64,000 nt of DNA from contig JAACJP010000031.1 of the NCBI GenBank assembly GCA_013368375.1, positions 310,001 through 374,000 of the forward strand, in the 5' to 3' direction. This DNA comes from Tricholomella constricta. Its lineage: Eukaryota > Basidiomycota > Agaricomycetes > Agaricales > Lyophyllaceae. This document shows, one piece after another, positions 23,645 to 35,833 of the stretch. Every line of letters begins with the position of its first letter. Position 1 is the first letter of the stretch. The position numbers were made by a program, and so were the translations under genes. A model generated the notes under the pieces. It did not search any database. It worked only from the letters and a program-made list of their open reading frames with translations, and was not told the DNA's origin.

Positions 23645-24678
23645 TTACCCGTTGGCGTTTCCCAAAAGCTCCTCGAAACGGCGTCTAAGGTTTTCAAGCT
23701 GCGTATCAAACTCATCACCCAGCCTATGTCCGTGGTCCATGTCGAATGCTTCGCACTCGCGAATAAATTGCTCGAGGTCCTTTACACGTGTGATCGACAG
23801 CTCAGGCTCATTTGAACCGCGAGCACGGGCCAGATAAGAGGCCACGATGGTCGCAAGACCACCTGCAATTCGACACAATAAGAAAAGACCACAAGGATGA
23901 CACTAGACACTCACCAAGGATGGCTGTCATGATCGAAGTCTACGGCAACAACTTCAAATTCATCTCGTCCTCCTTAAGACCGTATACCCACCTGATGACC
24001 CGTTGTGGCAGCGGATAGTCCGGTGGTCAATGCGCCGAGCAGGACTTGCAGACCAATCGCGACATTCAAGGCGTAGCCCGTCATCTTTGCTTTGAAAGCG
24101 TACCTGTCCCGCTCAGCCTTGGCCGTCAACAGTGTCGGTTGTAGTCGTTCTCCCACTGTTCTTTCTCGGGAGACCTGTGTCGGTATAGCTTGATGCGTGG
24201 ACGCCAAAAGCAAAACCAAGCGACACACCTTCTCGTCTATTGGAACAATATAATCAATTCCCGATCGCACTCTAGGAGATAACGGAGGTTCAATTCCTAT
24301 CCGGCTGTTGCGAACCCATATCTCACTCGGGAGCGGAGGCAGGGGTTGACTACCTCCAAGCCCACGAGGAGTGTGTTCCACATCTCCAAAATCTTCCAAT
24401 GGCGGTCTTTCAAAAGAAAGTGTTGTTTGCTGCGCAGAGTTGCGCCTGATAGATGCGGACTGGCTGCCGTTTGATCCTAGGGCAGGCGGATGCTGAACGG
24501 ATGGGCTTTGCGTAAATGGACCATACAGTCTCCCAGATACGCCTGAAGGTCCTGCGAATGGAGGTCCTGATCCTGTGGCTGGTGGATTGTGATCAGCTGA
24601 GCCTTGAGTAGGTGGACCATGGATTGCGCCCGTTGTGCCCACCGGTGCTGAGGGCTCTTGGTCGTGATCTGGATTCAT
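23645..24678 (-). CDS. Fungal SLATT-domain (two-transmembrane) protein
   Basis: Three exons (23992-24678, 23915-23939, 23645-23862) give 309 residues. The N-terminal 170 are Pro/Gly/Ser/Gln-rich and disordered. The C-terminal domain matches the fungal SLATT family: RTVGERLQPTLLTAKAERDR, KAKMTGYALNVAIGLQVLLG (first membrane helix), GLSAATTGHQTSIMTAILGG, LATIVASYLARARG (second helix), then the conserved EPELSITRVKDLEQFIRECE and a C-terminal helix. SLATT domains were defined as 2TM effectors linked to SMODS/SLOG nucleotide-signal systems in bacteria; the role of the fungal branch is not known to me. A 25-nt exon codes for the loop between helices. No nucleotidyltransferase or SLOG gene is visible next to it. 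Confidence 0.85.
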
Positions 24679-26299
24679 GGCAGAGAGTAGAGCACGGTGA
24701 GATGGGAAAGGACGGTCAGAAGGCGTCCGATAGATGTGCCACGCTTCCGACGCGTTTATATCAACCGGCTCTGATTAGAAGGTCGATGTGTTGGAAGGGG
24801 CCGAGACACAGAAAGTCTCCATAACTTCATGATTGAGCGTGGTGGGATCGTTGGACTTACGGCGACCTTATTCGGTTCGATATCTCCTCTTTGTCTATTC
24901 GTGGAGTCTGCAGGTGGAGGAAGGCAGGTGTCAAAGTGGCACTGAGGTCCGATCAGCCGTTCTCGGTCCATGTTGTCAGGGAGCGCCCTACCGTGGGTAT
25001 GCAGCCACGATACAATTGGCCTTGTGGATCAAAGGAGTACGCAGAGCTGTTTTAATAAGTCCGAGCGTAGTAAATGGTTCATGCAATTGGTTCTCAGAGA
25101 AAACTAGATCGTTAGAAGCCCCCGACAAGTTATTTCAGACTGAAGCCTGGCACCAGACCGGTCATCACGGGAAAGATACACTGACTGGCAGCGACGTCGG
25201 CCTCTGTGATATCTAAGAGAAATCACCGTACTTATATTTGGGAGAGATTGATGAGCGTATAAGGCATACACGAATTAGAAGTTAGAACACTGACACGATC
25301 AAGGACCTCTTTCGCGGTAAGTTCGCCTATGTATTGGAGGCTGTCAAAAAAAAAGTGAGATTATGAAAAAATCGTGTATTTAATTGAGCTGGGCTGTGAC
25401 AGTGTCATGGCACAGTGCGCAGAATGACGCCCAAATCACAGCCTCGGATGAGTTCGAACAACCTGGGAGGAGAACAGGGAAAGGACCTGTTCTCCGTATG
25501 GGGGATTTGCAGGATAACCTTGACCATGCGCGACGATAGATCATATGAAGATACTGGATTGCCCGAAACGAGAAATTCTAAGGAAGCAAAACGGCGCCAC
25601 TGAATACGGGGAAACGGACAAGTTGTTGTGATGTGTTTAGTACGGAGAGGACTGTTTATGTTTTAAATCGGTCCCGGGAGGATATGATACTTGTTGAGGG
25701 CAATTGCTTCGCATGGCCACGGCAGCATGAGTCTTTCGACCTGTAGGCCAGGATAGACAGATAAGTATAAACCTTAGACCAATGTCGTTGACTATATTTT
25801 GTGTCATATCTGGATTAGACAGATTTAGAAATATAAACTTTGGTACGTCAAAGGTAGGATAGGCTCACATAAGCACCTCACACACCGTCCACACGTGGAC
25901 GGTTTTGGTACGAGACTAAAAGGTAGGAAGTAAACTCACCCTCCGAGTCAGTCCAATATAATTGACTAAAGGCGTTAGACGAATCCTGTACGTATATATA
26001 TGTGTAGGGAGTCCATTGTCCATAGAGATGAAAGGGAGAAAAGAATCCTTTGAACGAGCATGCGCGCTCAATTGATCAGGAGTCGCGTTACGGTGCTGGA
26101 CCGAACTGCAACACTGGCAACGTTTAAACTCTGGGTTAGAAGAAGTTATGAAAAAACATAAGGACCCGTGATTCGATGCTTATTCTATCGTAAAATGCTC
26201 GTCTAGATTTTCGTCTTGTATAAATACTGTCCTAATTCCGTTAAAGATTGCTAATCCCCTTTTGCTGTCGGTGAGTGAGAGATCCGAGGTCTGACATTA
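24679..26299. other. 1.6-kb intergenic, no gene recognised
   Basis: Upstream of the SLATT gene and downstream of URA2. Scattered short frames only. A small dyad (TGACA-G-TGTCA) lies near 25,400 within a slightly longer imperfect hairpin. The last few hundred bases should hold the URA2 3' flank. Confidence 0.45.
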
Positions 26300-29200
26300 C
26301 TAGGCCATGACACTGGTAACGAGAGCCATGCGGATCTGTACGGACGAGGTTAGTTAGAGGATGAAGTGAAAGGCGTCAGTGATCACGTACGAAAAGACCG
26401 TAACGCATTTGCCGGAAGTAAACCGCCCGCCTAGAGTCGAAATCGACTTCTGGATCGATTTCTGCAAGGGTAAATGACAATGAGAATGGGAAGCCGTTCG
26501 CTGTAGTATAAATCACATACCGTTAACCCGCGGCAAGGGATGCATGACGATCATGTCTTCCTTCGCTCTGGAAAGGACAGCGTGATCCACTCGATAGGCG
26601 TCCTTGACTTGTAGCCACTCGTTCTCGGTTGCGAACCGTTCCTTTTGTACACGGGTGACATACAAAACATCGGTATCAGCCAGTACCTCGTCCAACGACT
26701 CGCAGATGGTGACTGGGATTGATGCCTTGCGCGCTGCGGTAACGACGCTTGAGGGCATGGCGAGAGCAGCAGGGGAAACGAAGTTCAGGCGGACGGAGTA
26801 CAGACAGAGGAGGGTGACCAAGCTGTGAACGGTACGCCCGTTTTTGAGGTCTCCGAGGATAGTGATAGTACGCCCATTAACCGTACCGAGCTCGGAGCGA
26901 ATCGTGTAAATGTCCAGAAGCGCCTAAGATGCATTGTAAGCAAATATCAACATGAGCCTGAAGAAAAATCTTACCTGTGTGGGGTGCTCTCCTATGCCAT
27001 CACCAGCGTTTATGATCGGGACAGGCGAGTATTTCGCAGCCAGCTGTGCGCTTCCGACATCAGGGTGGCGAATTACGATTGCGTCGCCGTAGCATGCGAG
27101 AGTTCGGATGGTATCAGGGAGGGTCTCGCCTTTCAGCACCGAAGAAGTGTCCACGCCGACCTGCACGACCTCTCCACCACATCTCTTCATCGCAGCATCA
27201 AAGGAGGAGCTGGTCCGAGTCGATGGCTCATAGAAGAGTGTGCAGAGCACCTTCCCTTTCAGGATATCCAGCGTGCCGTTGCGCTCGACCTGGAGTCGCA
27301 TCTCGTGCGCAAGGGAGAACAGGTCGTACATGTCCTTCTGGGTGAATTGTTTGACGGACAAGATATTACGGCGATGAAACGTCGGGTGAGGGGAAATATG
27401 TGAGTAAAGGTGGGTCGCTGAAGGTCCTTGAATTACAGCGGCAGCTTGCAGAGCACCCGGTGATGATAGTGGCATCATCATGCTTGACGATTCAGCCTCC
27501 CTAGTGGGTGTCACGGGGCGGGGGGGAGCCGGGGTGACAGGAGCGTGGCTCACGATGGAGCCTGAAATATCCCTTCCAGGGGTCGCGGGGAAGAGAGAGC
27601 CGTCGAGGAAGACCGTGTGTCCGTGTACAACTACTCGGTGAATGGTACCGGCGACGATTTTCTGCTCCAACGGAGACCAGCCTTTTGAACGTTTCGTGAA
27701 AGGCGCCCTGCGTCCAATCACGACCTCGACGCTAGTGTTAAGTTGGTCGGGGACTCCAAAGATGAGGACGGGGTTGTCGTGGAGGCGAAGTCGGATATCT
27801 TCAAGCGTCAAATGACCATCCGTCACAGCTGTGAGCAGCAAAGGAAGGGTTTCCTCAACACCAGACGACGGGGATGCCTGTTGTCCGGTTTCTTGAGCAA
27901 GACGATAAGGAGCGAGGCCAACGGAGAATGCATCAATGACATCCAGGTTCTTCCAAAGCAACTTCTGATCAGCTGCTGTCGGGAGACTCTTGGAATCCGG
28001 ATATTGTTCGCGAGTAAAGAATAGGGAATAGACAGAGACGTCGCATGTGACCTTGAGACGTTTCGCCTTGCTCAGAGAGATGAGGACCAAGTCGTCGTTG
28101 GTTTGGACGTTTGTGACATGGACACTACGATTGTGGAGACTTGCGAGCAAGAGAATGGACGCGAGGTCAGAACCTTTAGCGTCCGAGACGATTGGCTTCT
28201 CCGCGGGCCAGGATGTGAAGTGGGCTGCAACGGCTGACAGTGGGAGGGAGTTGTTGCCCAAGCCGAATGGAATAAATAAGGATTTTGCCTCAGCTCGGGT
28301 CTCCTCGTCCAACGTTTGCGCGTTGGTGGCCGAGGCAGTAATGCTGAGTGCGAAATTACACAAAGCGGCCCCAGTGGTGCTGATCTGGGCTTTCTCGAGA
28401 GAGGCCCTGTCAACGATTCTGCTCTTGTCGTCCCATGGAAGGATTAGAGCAGTCGTAAAGCCAGCGCTGATTGAAGCCTCGGTCGCGGTAGTGACATCTT
28501 GCTGGCTTTCCTCTGTGAGTCCGGGGACGAAGGCAGCAATATTGATGAGTCCGGGGAATGAGTGGGTGTGATGAGAGCTCTTCGAGTCCACGCTGGATAC
28601 GTCGAGTGGGAGTTTCCGAACAAGTGCTTCTGCGAGCATCTTCGCATTCTTGACATTGGTGATTAAAGGGACTGCGAAGTCAACGGCCATGCGACGAGTA
28701 TGATAACCCTTGCTGGCATAACTGGCAGGGCGGCGATAGTGGTTCTTCGAGGGCAAATTGATGTACATGTCGATGAGATTATTGGCCAGGTGCTGCGTCA
28801 AGGAGTATTCGGATTTCTGCTTGTCACGGCTGTCTTCGTTCAAAGTCTCCAGGTACTTTAGACGGCGGAAGGTCAGACCACGGACGTTGAACGATACACG
28901 GAGCTTACTTTACAAGGAACGTTATGTTCCGTCAAGAAATCTGCTGTCCCCGAGGTCGCAAAGATATTATACCCCGCGCCACTGAGTTTCTGGATTGAAG
29001 GCAGAAGTTCCAGCTTCTCGCGATAACTGCCGATGGAGAAGAGAATGTTTTTCTTCGGCGGGATGATACCAGTGGCGATGAGACCCTTGATATACGCTTC
29101 GTACTTGTCCCGTCCAAAGCACGCCACTTCTCCCGTCGAAGCCATCTCGACACCAAGCACAGGATCCGCACCAGAAAGCCGGCTGAAGCTGAACTGAGGG

Positions 29201-32200
29201 ACCTTCACCCCGACGTAGTCCGGAGGGAGGCCTGGATCTGGGTAGGCTTCGAAAGGCAGGTCCAGCATAACCTTTGTGGCCATCTCAATGGCATCGATAC
29301 CCGTCACCTTTGAGACGAAGGGGAAGGATCGTGCAGCGCGCAAATTGCACTCGATAACCTTGATCTCATTATTCTTGGCGATAAACTGGATATTGAAAGG
29401 CCCTGTGACATTGAGGGCATTCCCAATCTTGGCTGTGGCCTCTTCGATCTGACGGACAGTCTGAGGGTCGAGGTCCTGGGGAGGATGGATGAGGGTGGCG
29501 TCACCAGAATGGACTCCCGCATTCTCGACGTGCTCGGAAATGTAGTGCATGACCATCTTTCCGTCTTTGGCGACAGCGTCCATCTCAATCTCCTTGGCCT
29601 GTTCGATGTACTTTGTGATGACGACGGGATGGTCGCGGGAGACCGCGGTGGCCTGGGTCAGGTAGTTCGCCAGATCGTCCCCAGTCGATACCACATTCAT
29701 GGCCGCGCCGGAAAGAACATACGATGGTCGAACCAGCACGGGGTAACCCACTTTGTCACAAAACGCCGTGGCCTCCTCGAAGCTCGTCAGCTCCTTCCAC
29801 AGAGGCTGGTCCACACCAATCGCGTCAAGAAGTCGCGAAAACTTGTAACGATTTTCCGCAGTATCAATCATCTCCGGAGACGTGCCGTATATCTTGACGT
29901 TTTGGCGGTACAGCGGCAGGGCGATGTTGTTGGGAGTTTGACCACCCATGGAGAGAATGACACCGCGAGCATGTTCCGTGTCGTAGATATCAAGGATCGT
30001 CTCCAGGCTGATGTTCTCGAAGTAGAGGCGGTCCGCTTCGTCGTAATCCGTGCTGACCGTCTCAGGGTTGTAGTTGACCATGACTGTTTGTATGCCTTGC
30101 TCGCGCAGCGTCCTGATAGCCCGGACCGCACACCAGTCAAATTCGACGGATGATCCGATGCGGTAGACACCGGATCCCAAGACCATGACTCCCCTGTCGT
30201 TGAACTCGACGTCATGTTCCATGGCGTTATAGGTGGTGTAAAGATAGTTGGTGAATGCTGGAAACTCTGCAGCGACCGTGTCGATCTGCTTGACGAATGG
30301 TGCAATACCGCTTTCTTGACGAAGCCTGCGCACAGCGAGCTCAGTCGAACCCATGCAGTTCGCCAATTGACGATCAGAGAAGCCGAGCTGCTTGGCTTGG
30401 CGAAGTACAGTCGAGGGAATGGTCGAGACGTTACACAAGCTGTAAAAGAATAATTAGATAGCTGCAAAATATAGCCAGCGGAAGACATACTGGAGACGCT
30501 GCTCCATCTTGAAGATGTATTCGAGCTTCGTCAAGAACCACTTATCGATGTTGGTCATTTGCCAGATCTTGTCGACGCTGTAGCCGCGATGGAACGCAGT
30601 AGAGATCGCGAAGATGCGCTTGTCAGTCGGGTTGAGAAGTTCCGTATCGATATCTTCGACGTAGTCATTCTACGTTCAGAACGACAATGTTAGCTTGGTA
30701 TATATAACACAACGGTATCATGATGTACCTTCGCGAAACCTGCAAACTGGTCATCGATGGCGCGGATTGCCTTCTGAATGGTCTCCTCGAACGTCCTGCC
30801 AATGCTCATGACCTCGCCGACACTCTTCATGCTGCTGCTCAGAAGCCTGCTGACTCGACTGAACTTCTTCAGATCCCAGCGAGGGATCTTGACGACGACG
30901 TAATCCAGACTTGGCTCGAAACATGCGCTCGTAACTTTCGTGACAGAGTTCTTGATCTCGTTGAGCGGGATGCCGAGACCGAGTTTGGCGGCAATGAAGG
31001 CGAGAGGGTAACCCGTAGCTTTGGATGCAAGCGCTGAAGAACGAGACAGACGGGCGTTCACCTAAATCATATAAATTTAGGCTTATGGCACCTGGGGTAT
31101 GTTGGGGCTTACCTCTATAATGCAATACTCCTGAGAGGTCGGGTTGAGCGCATATTGGATATTACATTCTCCAACGACACCCAGATGACGGATGACGTTG
31201 ATGGCCGTCGTTCGAAGCATGTTGTAGTCCGCATCCGAGAGGGTCTGAGAGGGCGCGATGACAATGGAATCTCCAGTATGAATGCCCAGAGGATCGAAAT
31301 TCTGTGCAACAGGGTGAGTATTTGTTCATTCGCCTCAAGAGTCCGTACGTACTTCCATGTTGCAAACCGTAATGCAGTTATCGCGGCAGTCACGCACGAC
31401 TTCATACTCAATTTCCTTCCAGCCCTTCATACTCTTCTCAACCAGTACCTGGGGGCTAGTAGCGAAGGCCTTGCTGCAGAGCGCCCGCAGCTGAGCTTCA
31501 TCCTGAGCGAAACCAGATCCCAGCCCGCCAAGTGCATAGGCGGCACGAACAATTACAGGGAAACCGATCGTGCGCGCAGCAATGACTGCGTCGTTAGGGT
31601 TTGTGGCCGTGAAGCTCTCGGCGCACTTTTCTCCAATCTCTTCCATGGCCGACGCGAAGAGCTGTCGGTCCTCTGTGGTGATGATAGTCTCGATAGGAGT
31701 TCCCAAGACCTGTACACCGAGTTCCGCAAACTCGTCCTGGAGCTTGATGCCGACATTCAGGGCCGTCTGACCACCGAAGGTTACATAGATACCGTCTGGC
31801 TTCTCGAACTTGATGATCTTCCGCACAAACTCGGGCGTCACAGGGAGGAAGTAAACCTTGTCCGCCAGACCCTTCGATGTCGCAATCGTGGCGATATTGG
31901 GGTTGACCATGATGGTATAAATACCCTCCTCCTTTAGAGCCTTGATTGCCTGGGAACCTGAGTAGTCGAATTCACCAGCCTGGCCGATTGACAGGCCACC
32001 GGAACCGAGGATGATGACTTTCGAGACCTTCGCGCGGGGAACTCGGCTGTCGTTGTCTTCTTTCTTCCCGCCAGGCATGGAGAAAGGAACTAGAGAATTC
32101 GTCGCGGCGCAGTCAACGACGTTTTGAATGAAGACATCGAAAAGAAATTCAGTGTCGCGGGGGCCAGGGGTTGATTCGGGATGGAACTGCACAGAGAAGA

Positions 32201-33489
32201 AAGGTTTGTCTTCGCAGAAAATACCCTCATTGCTGCCGTCATTGGCATTCTGGAAGAGCTCTTTCCAGCCGGCGGGAAGGCTGGCCGTATCGACCTGATA
32301 ACCGTGATTTTGAGACGTGATATAGCACCGGCCCGAGAGCGCATCGGTACAAGGGATATTTTGGCCGCGGTTTCCATACTTCATTTTCGATGTTGTCGCT
32401 CCGGCAGCCAGTGCCATCAGCTGATGGCCAAGACAGATGCCAAATATCGGCTTGTCAGCCTTTTCCATTGCCTTCGCTATGCGTGCTACGGTTTCTTGAA
32501 CCAAAGTTGGGTCTCCAGGGCCGTTGGATATAAAGAGCCCATCGTAAGCTTCGGATTCCGAAAGGAAGTCGTAGTTCCAGGGAACGACCTTGAGTTCCAC
32601 ACCACGATTAATGAAACAACGAATTTGGTTGTATTTCATCCCGACATCGACCGCAAGCAGGCGTATTACGCGCCCACTTGGATGTAGCTTTGGTTCAATT
32701 GTTGGCTTGAATAGACGGGGCGCGGGTATCGATACTGCAGCGACAAGGTTAATTTGATTGATGTCAACGAAAGGAATATCCAGATATTCTTCACGCCAAG
32801 AGTATGGTGTGGAAGGAGTGGAGGTGGGTGAGATCGACATTGCGAGAGTATTCGGGCGGCTGGAAAAGCCATTCAGGTTGCGCGCGAGAACTTTGCCCGG
32901 CATCGAGCCTTTTGCCCTGATCTTTTTCGTGAGTGCACGCGTATCCACGCCAAAAAGGGCGGGTATGCCGTTCTCTTTTAGCCATGCGCCCAGGGAAGAT
33001 TCGGCCAAGAAGTGACTGAAGTCCTCGGAGTAGTATCCGACGATAAGAGCGGCGATGTGAATTCGAGAGGACTCGAATTGAACAGGAAGAGTATTCAGCG
33101 AAACAGGCCGTTCAGGGACGCCGTAATTCCCGATCAGGGGGTAGGTCAACACAAGGATCTGACCCTCATACGAAGGATCAGTGAGAGATTCAGTGTACCC
33201 CACCATGCCTGATTTTACGCGTCAGAGATAACTGCAAAAAAGTTGCTTCCAACGTACCCGTCTGAAAAACACATTCGCCGGCGATGCTTTTCCCCTGAGC
33301 ACCGAAGCTGATCCCGCGGAAGGCAGAGCCATCCGCCAGTTCGAGGATACCCTCTTGTTGTTGGCTTCCATCTTCACAAAGGGGTGCAGCGGTGACAGGC
33401 GGGGTTGGGAGGTTAGCAAAAGCACTAGAAGTGCGAGAGAGGGTGGGTCGAACAGGCAAAACTTGAGTAGCGAGGCTGGACGAGGTCAT
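26300..33489 (-). CDS. URA2: Multifunctional pyrimidine synthesis protein (GATase-CPSase-pseudoDHOase-ATCase)
   Basis: About ten exons over 7.2 kb give roughly 2,230 residues, the size of yeast Ura2. It makes carbamoyl phosphate from glutamine, bicarbonate and ATP, and couples it to aspartate, the first two steps of UMP synthesis, in the cytosol. Visible in order: glutaminase with nucleophile FGICLGHQL and VQFHPEST; two CPSase halves ([20 protein letters not shown], then [20 protein letters not shown]); a dihydroorotase-like domain (about residues 1540-1880); ATCase with [29 protein letters not shown] and the end [17 protein letters not shown]. The DHOase metal site is lost: the expected HxH after PGLI reads NIAAF, as in other fungi, so a separate URA4-type enzyme is needed. 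Intron 1 is 33209-33257. Others lie near 31,330, 31,090, 30,700, 30,465, 28,880, 26,950, 26,490 and 26,370. Confidence 0.95.
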
Positions 33490-34155
33490 GGTCGTGATAA
33501 TAATTACTCGTCTAAACCGGCGTCGTCTTCCTCACCACTCGGATTGAGGATTTGCCAAATTTCGAGTGGGGAGGAAGAGAAGAAGAGGAAAATTGGCTAT
33601 CTTTGGATATCACAAAATTTGTTGTTTGTCCTTGTGTACCATCGATCGTGATGATCGACAACGCGTACCTCCGAGTCCATCTTATCTACTTAAGTTAATG
33701 GTTCTTGCCTTTTGCTCACTTCTATCCTTTTTTAGTCAATTCTGTAGACACATATTAAGTATTCAGGTAGGCACAACAGTTCCGTGCGACGACTGACCGT
33801 TTGATCCTCAGGATCAGGTTGCGCCACATCGGCTTTCCCTTGATTGGAGCGGAGCACCTTAGTTATGTTCTACATAACATAAGGGCAAGGTACATCAGAG
33901 TCCATTAGAAACTGTCGACCTTACAGGGCGGAAATGTCGTCGATGCTTCTCCAGGAAAGGCTCCACTGCTTCCGTAAGCACACCTTAAAGTCTACTTGAC
34001 CAAACGGTCGATCCTGCTAACATCTGAAGAATGACATAGATTACTGACAGCAGCGGACAGTGATACAGTCGACTGCATTGGTTACGGAGGTCATTGCTGA
34101 TGTTTATAGCGTATACATATTGAACAGTCCAGCTTGCTTGCTCGTCGGTTGCAAC
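33490..34155. other. URA2 upstream region
   Basis: About 670 bp between the URA2 start and the MITE. No coding frame is supported; the 5' leader and promoter of URA2 are expected here. Confidence 0.5.
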
Positions 34156-34193
34156 TATGGTGCAAGACACTTAGTCACCGCTACTTTTGTACA
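34156..34193 (+). repeat. Left terminal inverted repeat of the MITE
   Basis: 38 bp including the outer TA; an exact reverse complement of 34545-34582. Confidence 0.9.
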
Positions 34194-34544
34194 GCGGCAA
34201 AATCGGTTTCGAAAAAAAAAAATTGAATTTCATTGAATTATATGTGTTTTTTGGGACCTACACGCGCCTGCGGCGGTAACGAGGCGCGGAAATGCACGTT
34301 GTGAAAGCCTGTTGCCTGTGTGCATCTACTAGTGCTGTATACCTTAGGACTCAAGATGACCAATAATTACCATATCGGGACTTAGATAAGATCTTTAGAT
34401 AAGATGGCAACTTCGGGAAAGTCAACTCTCTCAAACTCGAGTATTTCGACAAACCGTCTGACCATTCCATAGACATCCCCAATAGCTGCATTTCTGACAG
34501 AAGATTAAGGCATATCTATTTTTTGTGCCTCGTGATTTTACTTG

Positions 34545-34582
34545 TACAAAAGTAGCGGTGACTAAGTGTCTTGCACCATACG
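34545..34582 (-). repeat. Right terminal inverted repeat of the MITE
   Basis: 38 bp including the outer TA; an exact reverse complement of 34156-34193. Confidence 0.9.
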
Positions 34583-35217
34583 TTTGCGATTATATATACG
34601 ACGGACATGATACGGTCCTTGATGCAATCAGGAAGACGCCTAGAGCTTAGTGAGCGAGTATAATGCATTCTTAGGACTGGGTTACGTTACCCGCTATGAG
34701 CACATTACGCTAAGAATAGAATAACAGCATCAGCCGGCCCTGTGTGACCCACTTCCTCATCACTCACCCCATTGTATTTATGTCTGAGTGCATTGAATAG
34801 AATTGGAGAGGCTTGTCTAGAGAGTGCTGTCCGCCAACGGACCTCGCCTTGAGTACCATTCGAATCCATCCCATCATGACGTTGATAAATTTATGGGTTA
34901 TACGCCACGTTCGAGACTACATATAGTTTAAAATGTCAGAGTGAGCCCAGAACGTGGGGCAATGTGAATTGCTGACAATTTTAACTGACATCATAAGCTA
35001 GTCATATGTAGGCGTTCGCGTCCATGCATTCGTCTTTCGTAAGGTGTGTAACGACACAAACAAGCGTATATTCGAGTCCATGACAATACAAACTGACTGG
35101 CTACAAACTATCACCCGAAAGGCTGGCCGGGAACCACATCCAGCCTCCAGACCAAGCATCACGATGAAATTGAAGAACGCGACGGATGAGCACTTGTTAT
35201 TCCTAGGGGCCGACGGC
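34583..35217. other. Intergenic between MITE and first hydrophobin
   Basis: About 635 bp containing the 3' flank of the hydrophobin gene at 35218. Nothing else was recognised. Confidence 0.45.
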
Positions 35218-35833
35218 TTAGAGGTTGATGTTGACGGGGGTGCAGCCGATAGCAATGACGCCGTTCTGAGAATACGATCAATTGAGATGAAGCTCGTGCA
35301 AGAGGCATCGGGGTGTCTACTTACGAAATTGTTGTTGCTGCAGCAGACGGGCTGGGCAGTGCTAGAATGACGATGAGTATGTGACGGCTGTCAGGACTTC
35401 ACCACCAGGCCTTACCAGGAGTTGCCTCCGACGCCGATGATAGAGAGGGGGCTGCAGGTGATACCGCTGCAAGCATATCGTTGTCAGGATTTTGCACGAA
35501 AGGCGCTGCGGAGCAGTGAACGTACACAAGGACGTTCAGGTCAGTGAGGACGATGCCGAGTAGACCAAGGAGCAAGCCAACGGCGTCAGAGGAAGCAGAC
35601 TCGACCGAGTTGCAGCACTGGAGATCGCCGGTGTTGCACTGGGAGGCGGGGATGGTGGTCGGGCTGGGGGCCGGAGTCTGTACGATACAGGCTTAGAATG
35701 CAGACCATGTCATGGACAGCACGATACTCACCACCGTGACGGTGACGGTGGGGGTGCCTCCGGGCATGGCGGCCGCAAAGACAGTGAAGGCAACCAAGAG
35801 GTAGAAGAAGGCAGCAGAGATACGAGAGAACAT
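35218..35833 (-). CDS. Class I hydrophobin, copy 1
   Basis: Five exons give about 129 residues. Hydrophobins are small secreted proteins that self-assemble at air-water interfaces and coat hyphae and fruiting bodies. The signal peptide is [20 protein letters not shown], followed by a TVTVTV spacer. All eight cysteines occur in the class I order: [14 protein letters not shown], a hydrophobic helix [33 protein letters not shown] and [11 protein letters not shown]. Four introns are needed: after TVTVTV, after NVLV, inside NSC, and after NNNF. It lacks the intron that copies 2 and 3 have just after the first cysteine cluster. A TTTAAATA box lies about 85 bp upstream of the ATG. It is one of three on the same strand within 8.2 kb. 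Confidence 0.93.

Larger units (their letters stand above)
34156..34582. mobile_element. MITE with perfect 38-bp terminal inverted repeats
   Basis: The 38 bases at 34156-34193 (beginning TATGGTGCAAGACACTTA) are repeated exactly, inverted, at 34545-34582 (ending TAAGTGTCTTGCACCATA). Both ends carry TA, which fits a TA target duplication of the Tc1/mariner kind (then 36-bp inverted repeats). The 427-bp element has no open frame of note and an A-run near 34,215, so it is non-autonomous. It sits between the URA2 and hydrophobin upstream and downstream regions, outside genes. Identical ends suggest a fairly recent insertion. The assignment to Tc1/mariner rests only on the TA. Confidence 0.85.

Noticed and set aside
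24285..24300. GGTTCAATTCC, similar to a tRNA B box
   Set aside because: It lies inside the SLATT coding exon and no cloverleaf or A box can be drawn around it.
27046..30453. Long plus-strand frames opposite URA2 (for example 29485-30153, 222 codons)
   Set aside because: They are antisense shadows of a strongly supported coding gene, with Arg/Val-rich nonsense composition and no domain.
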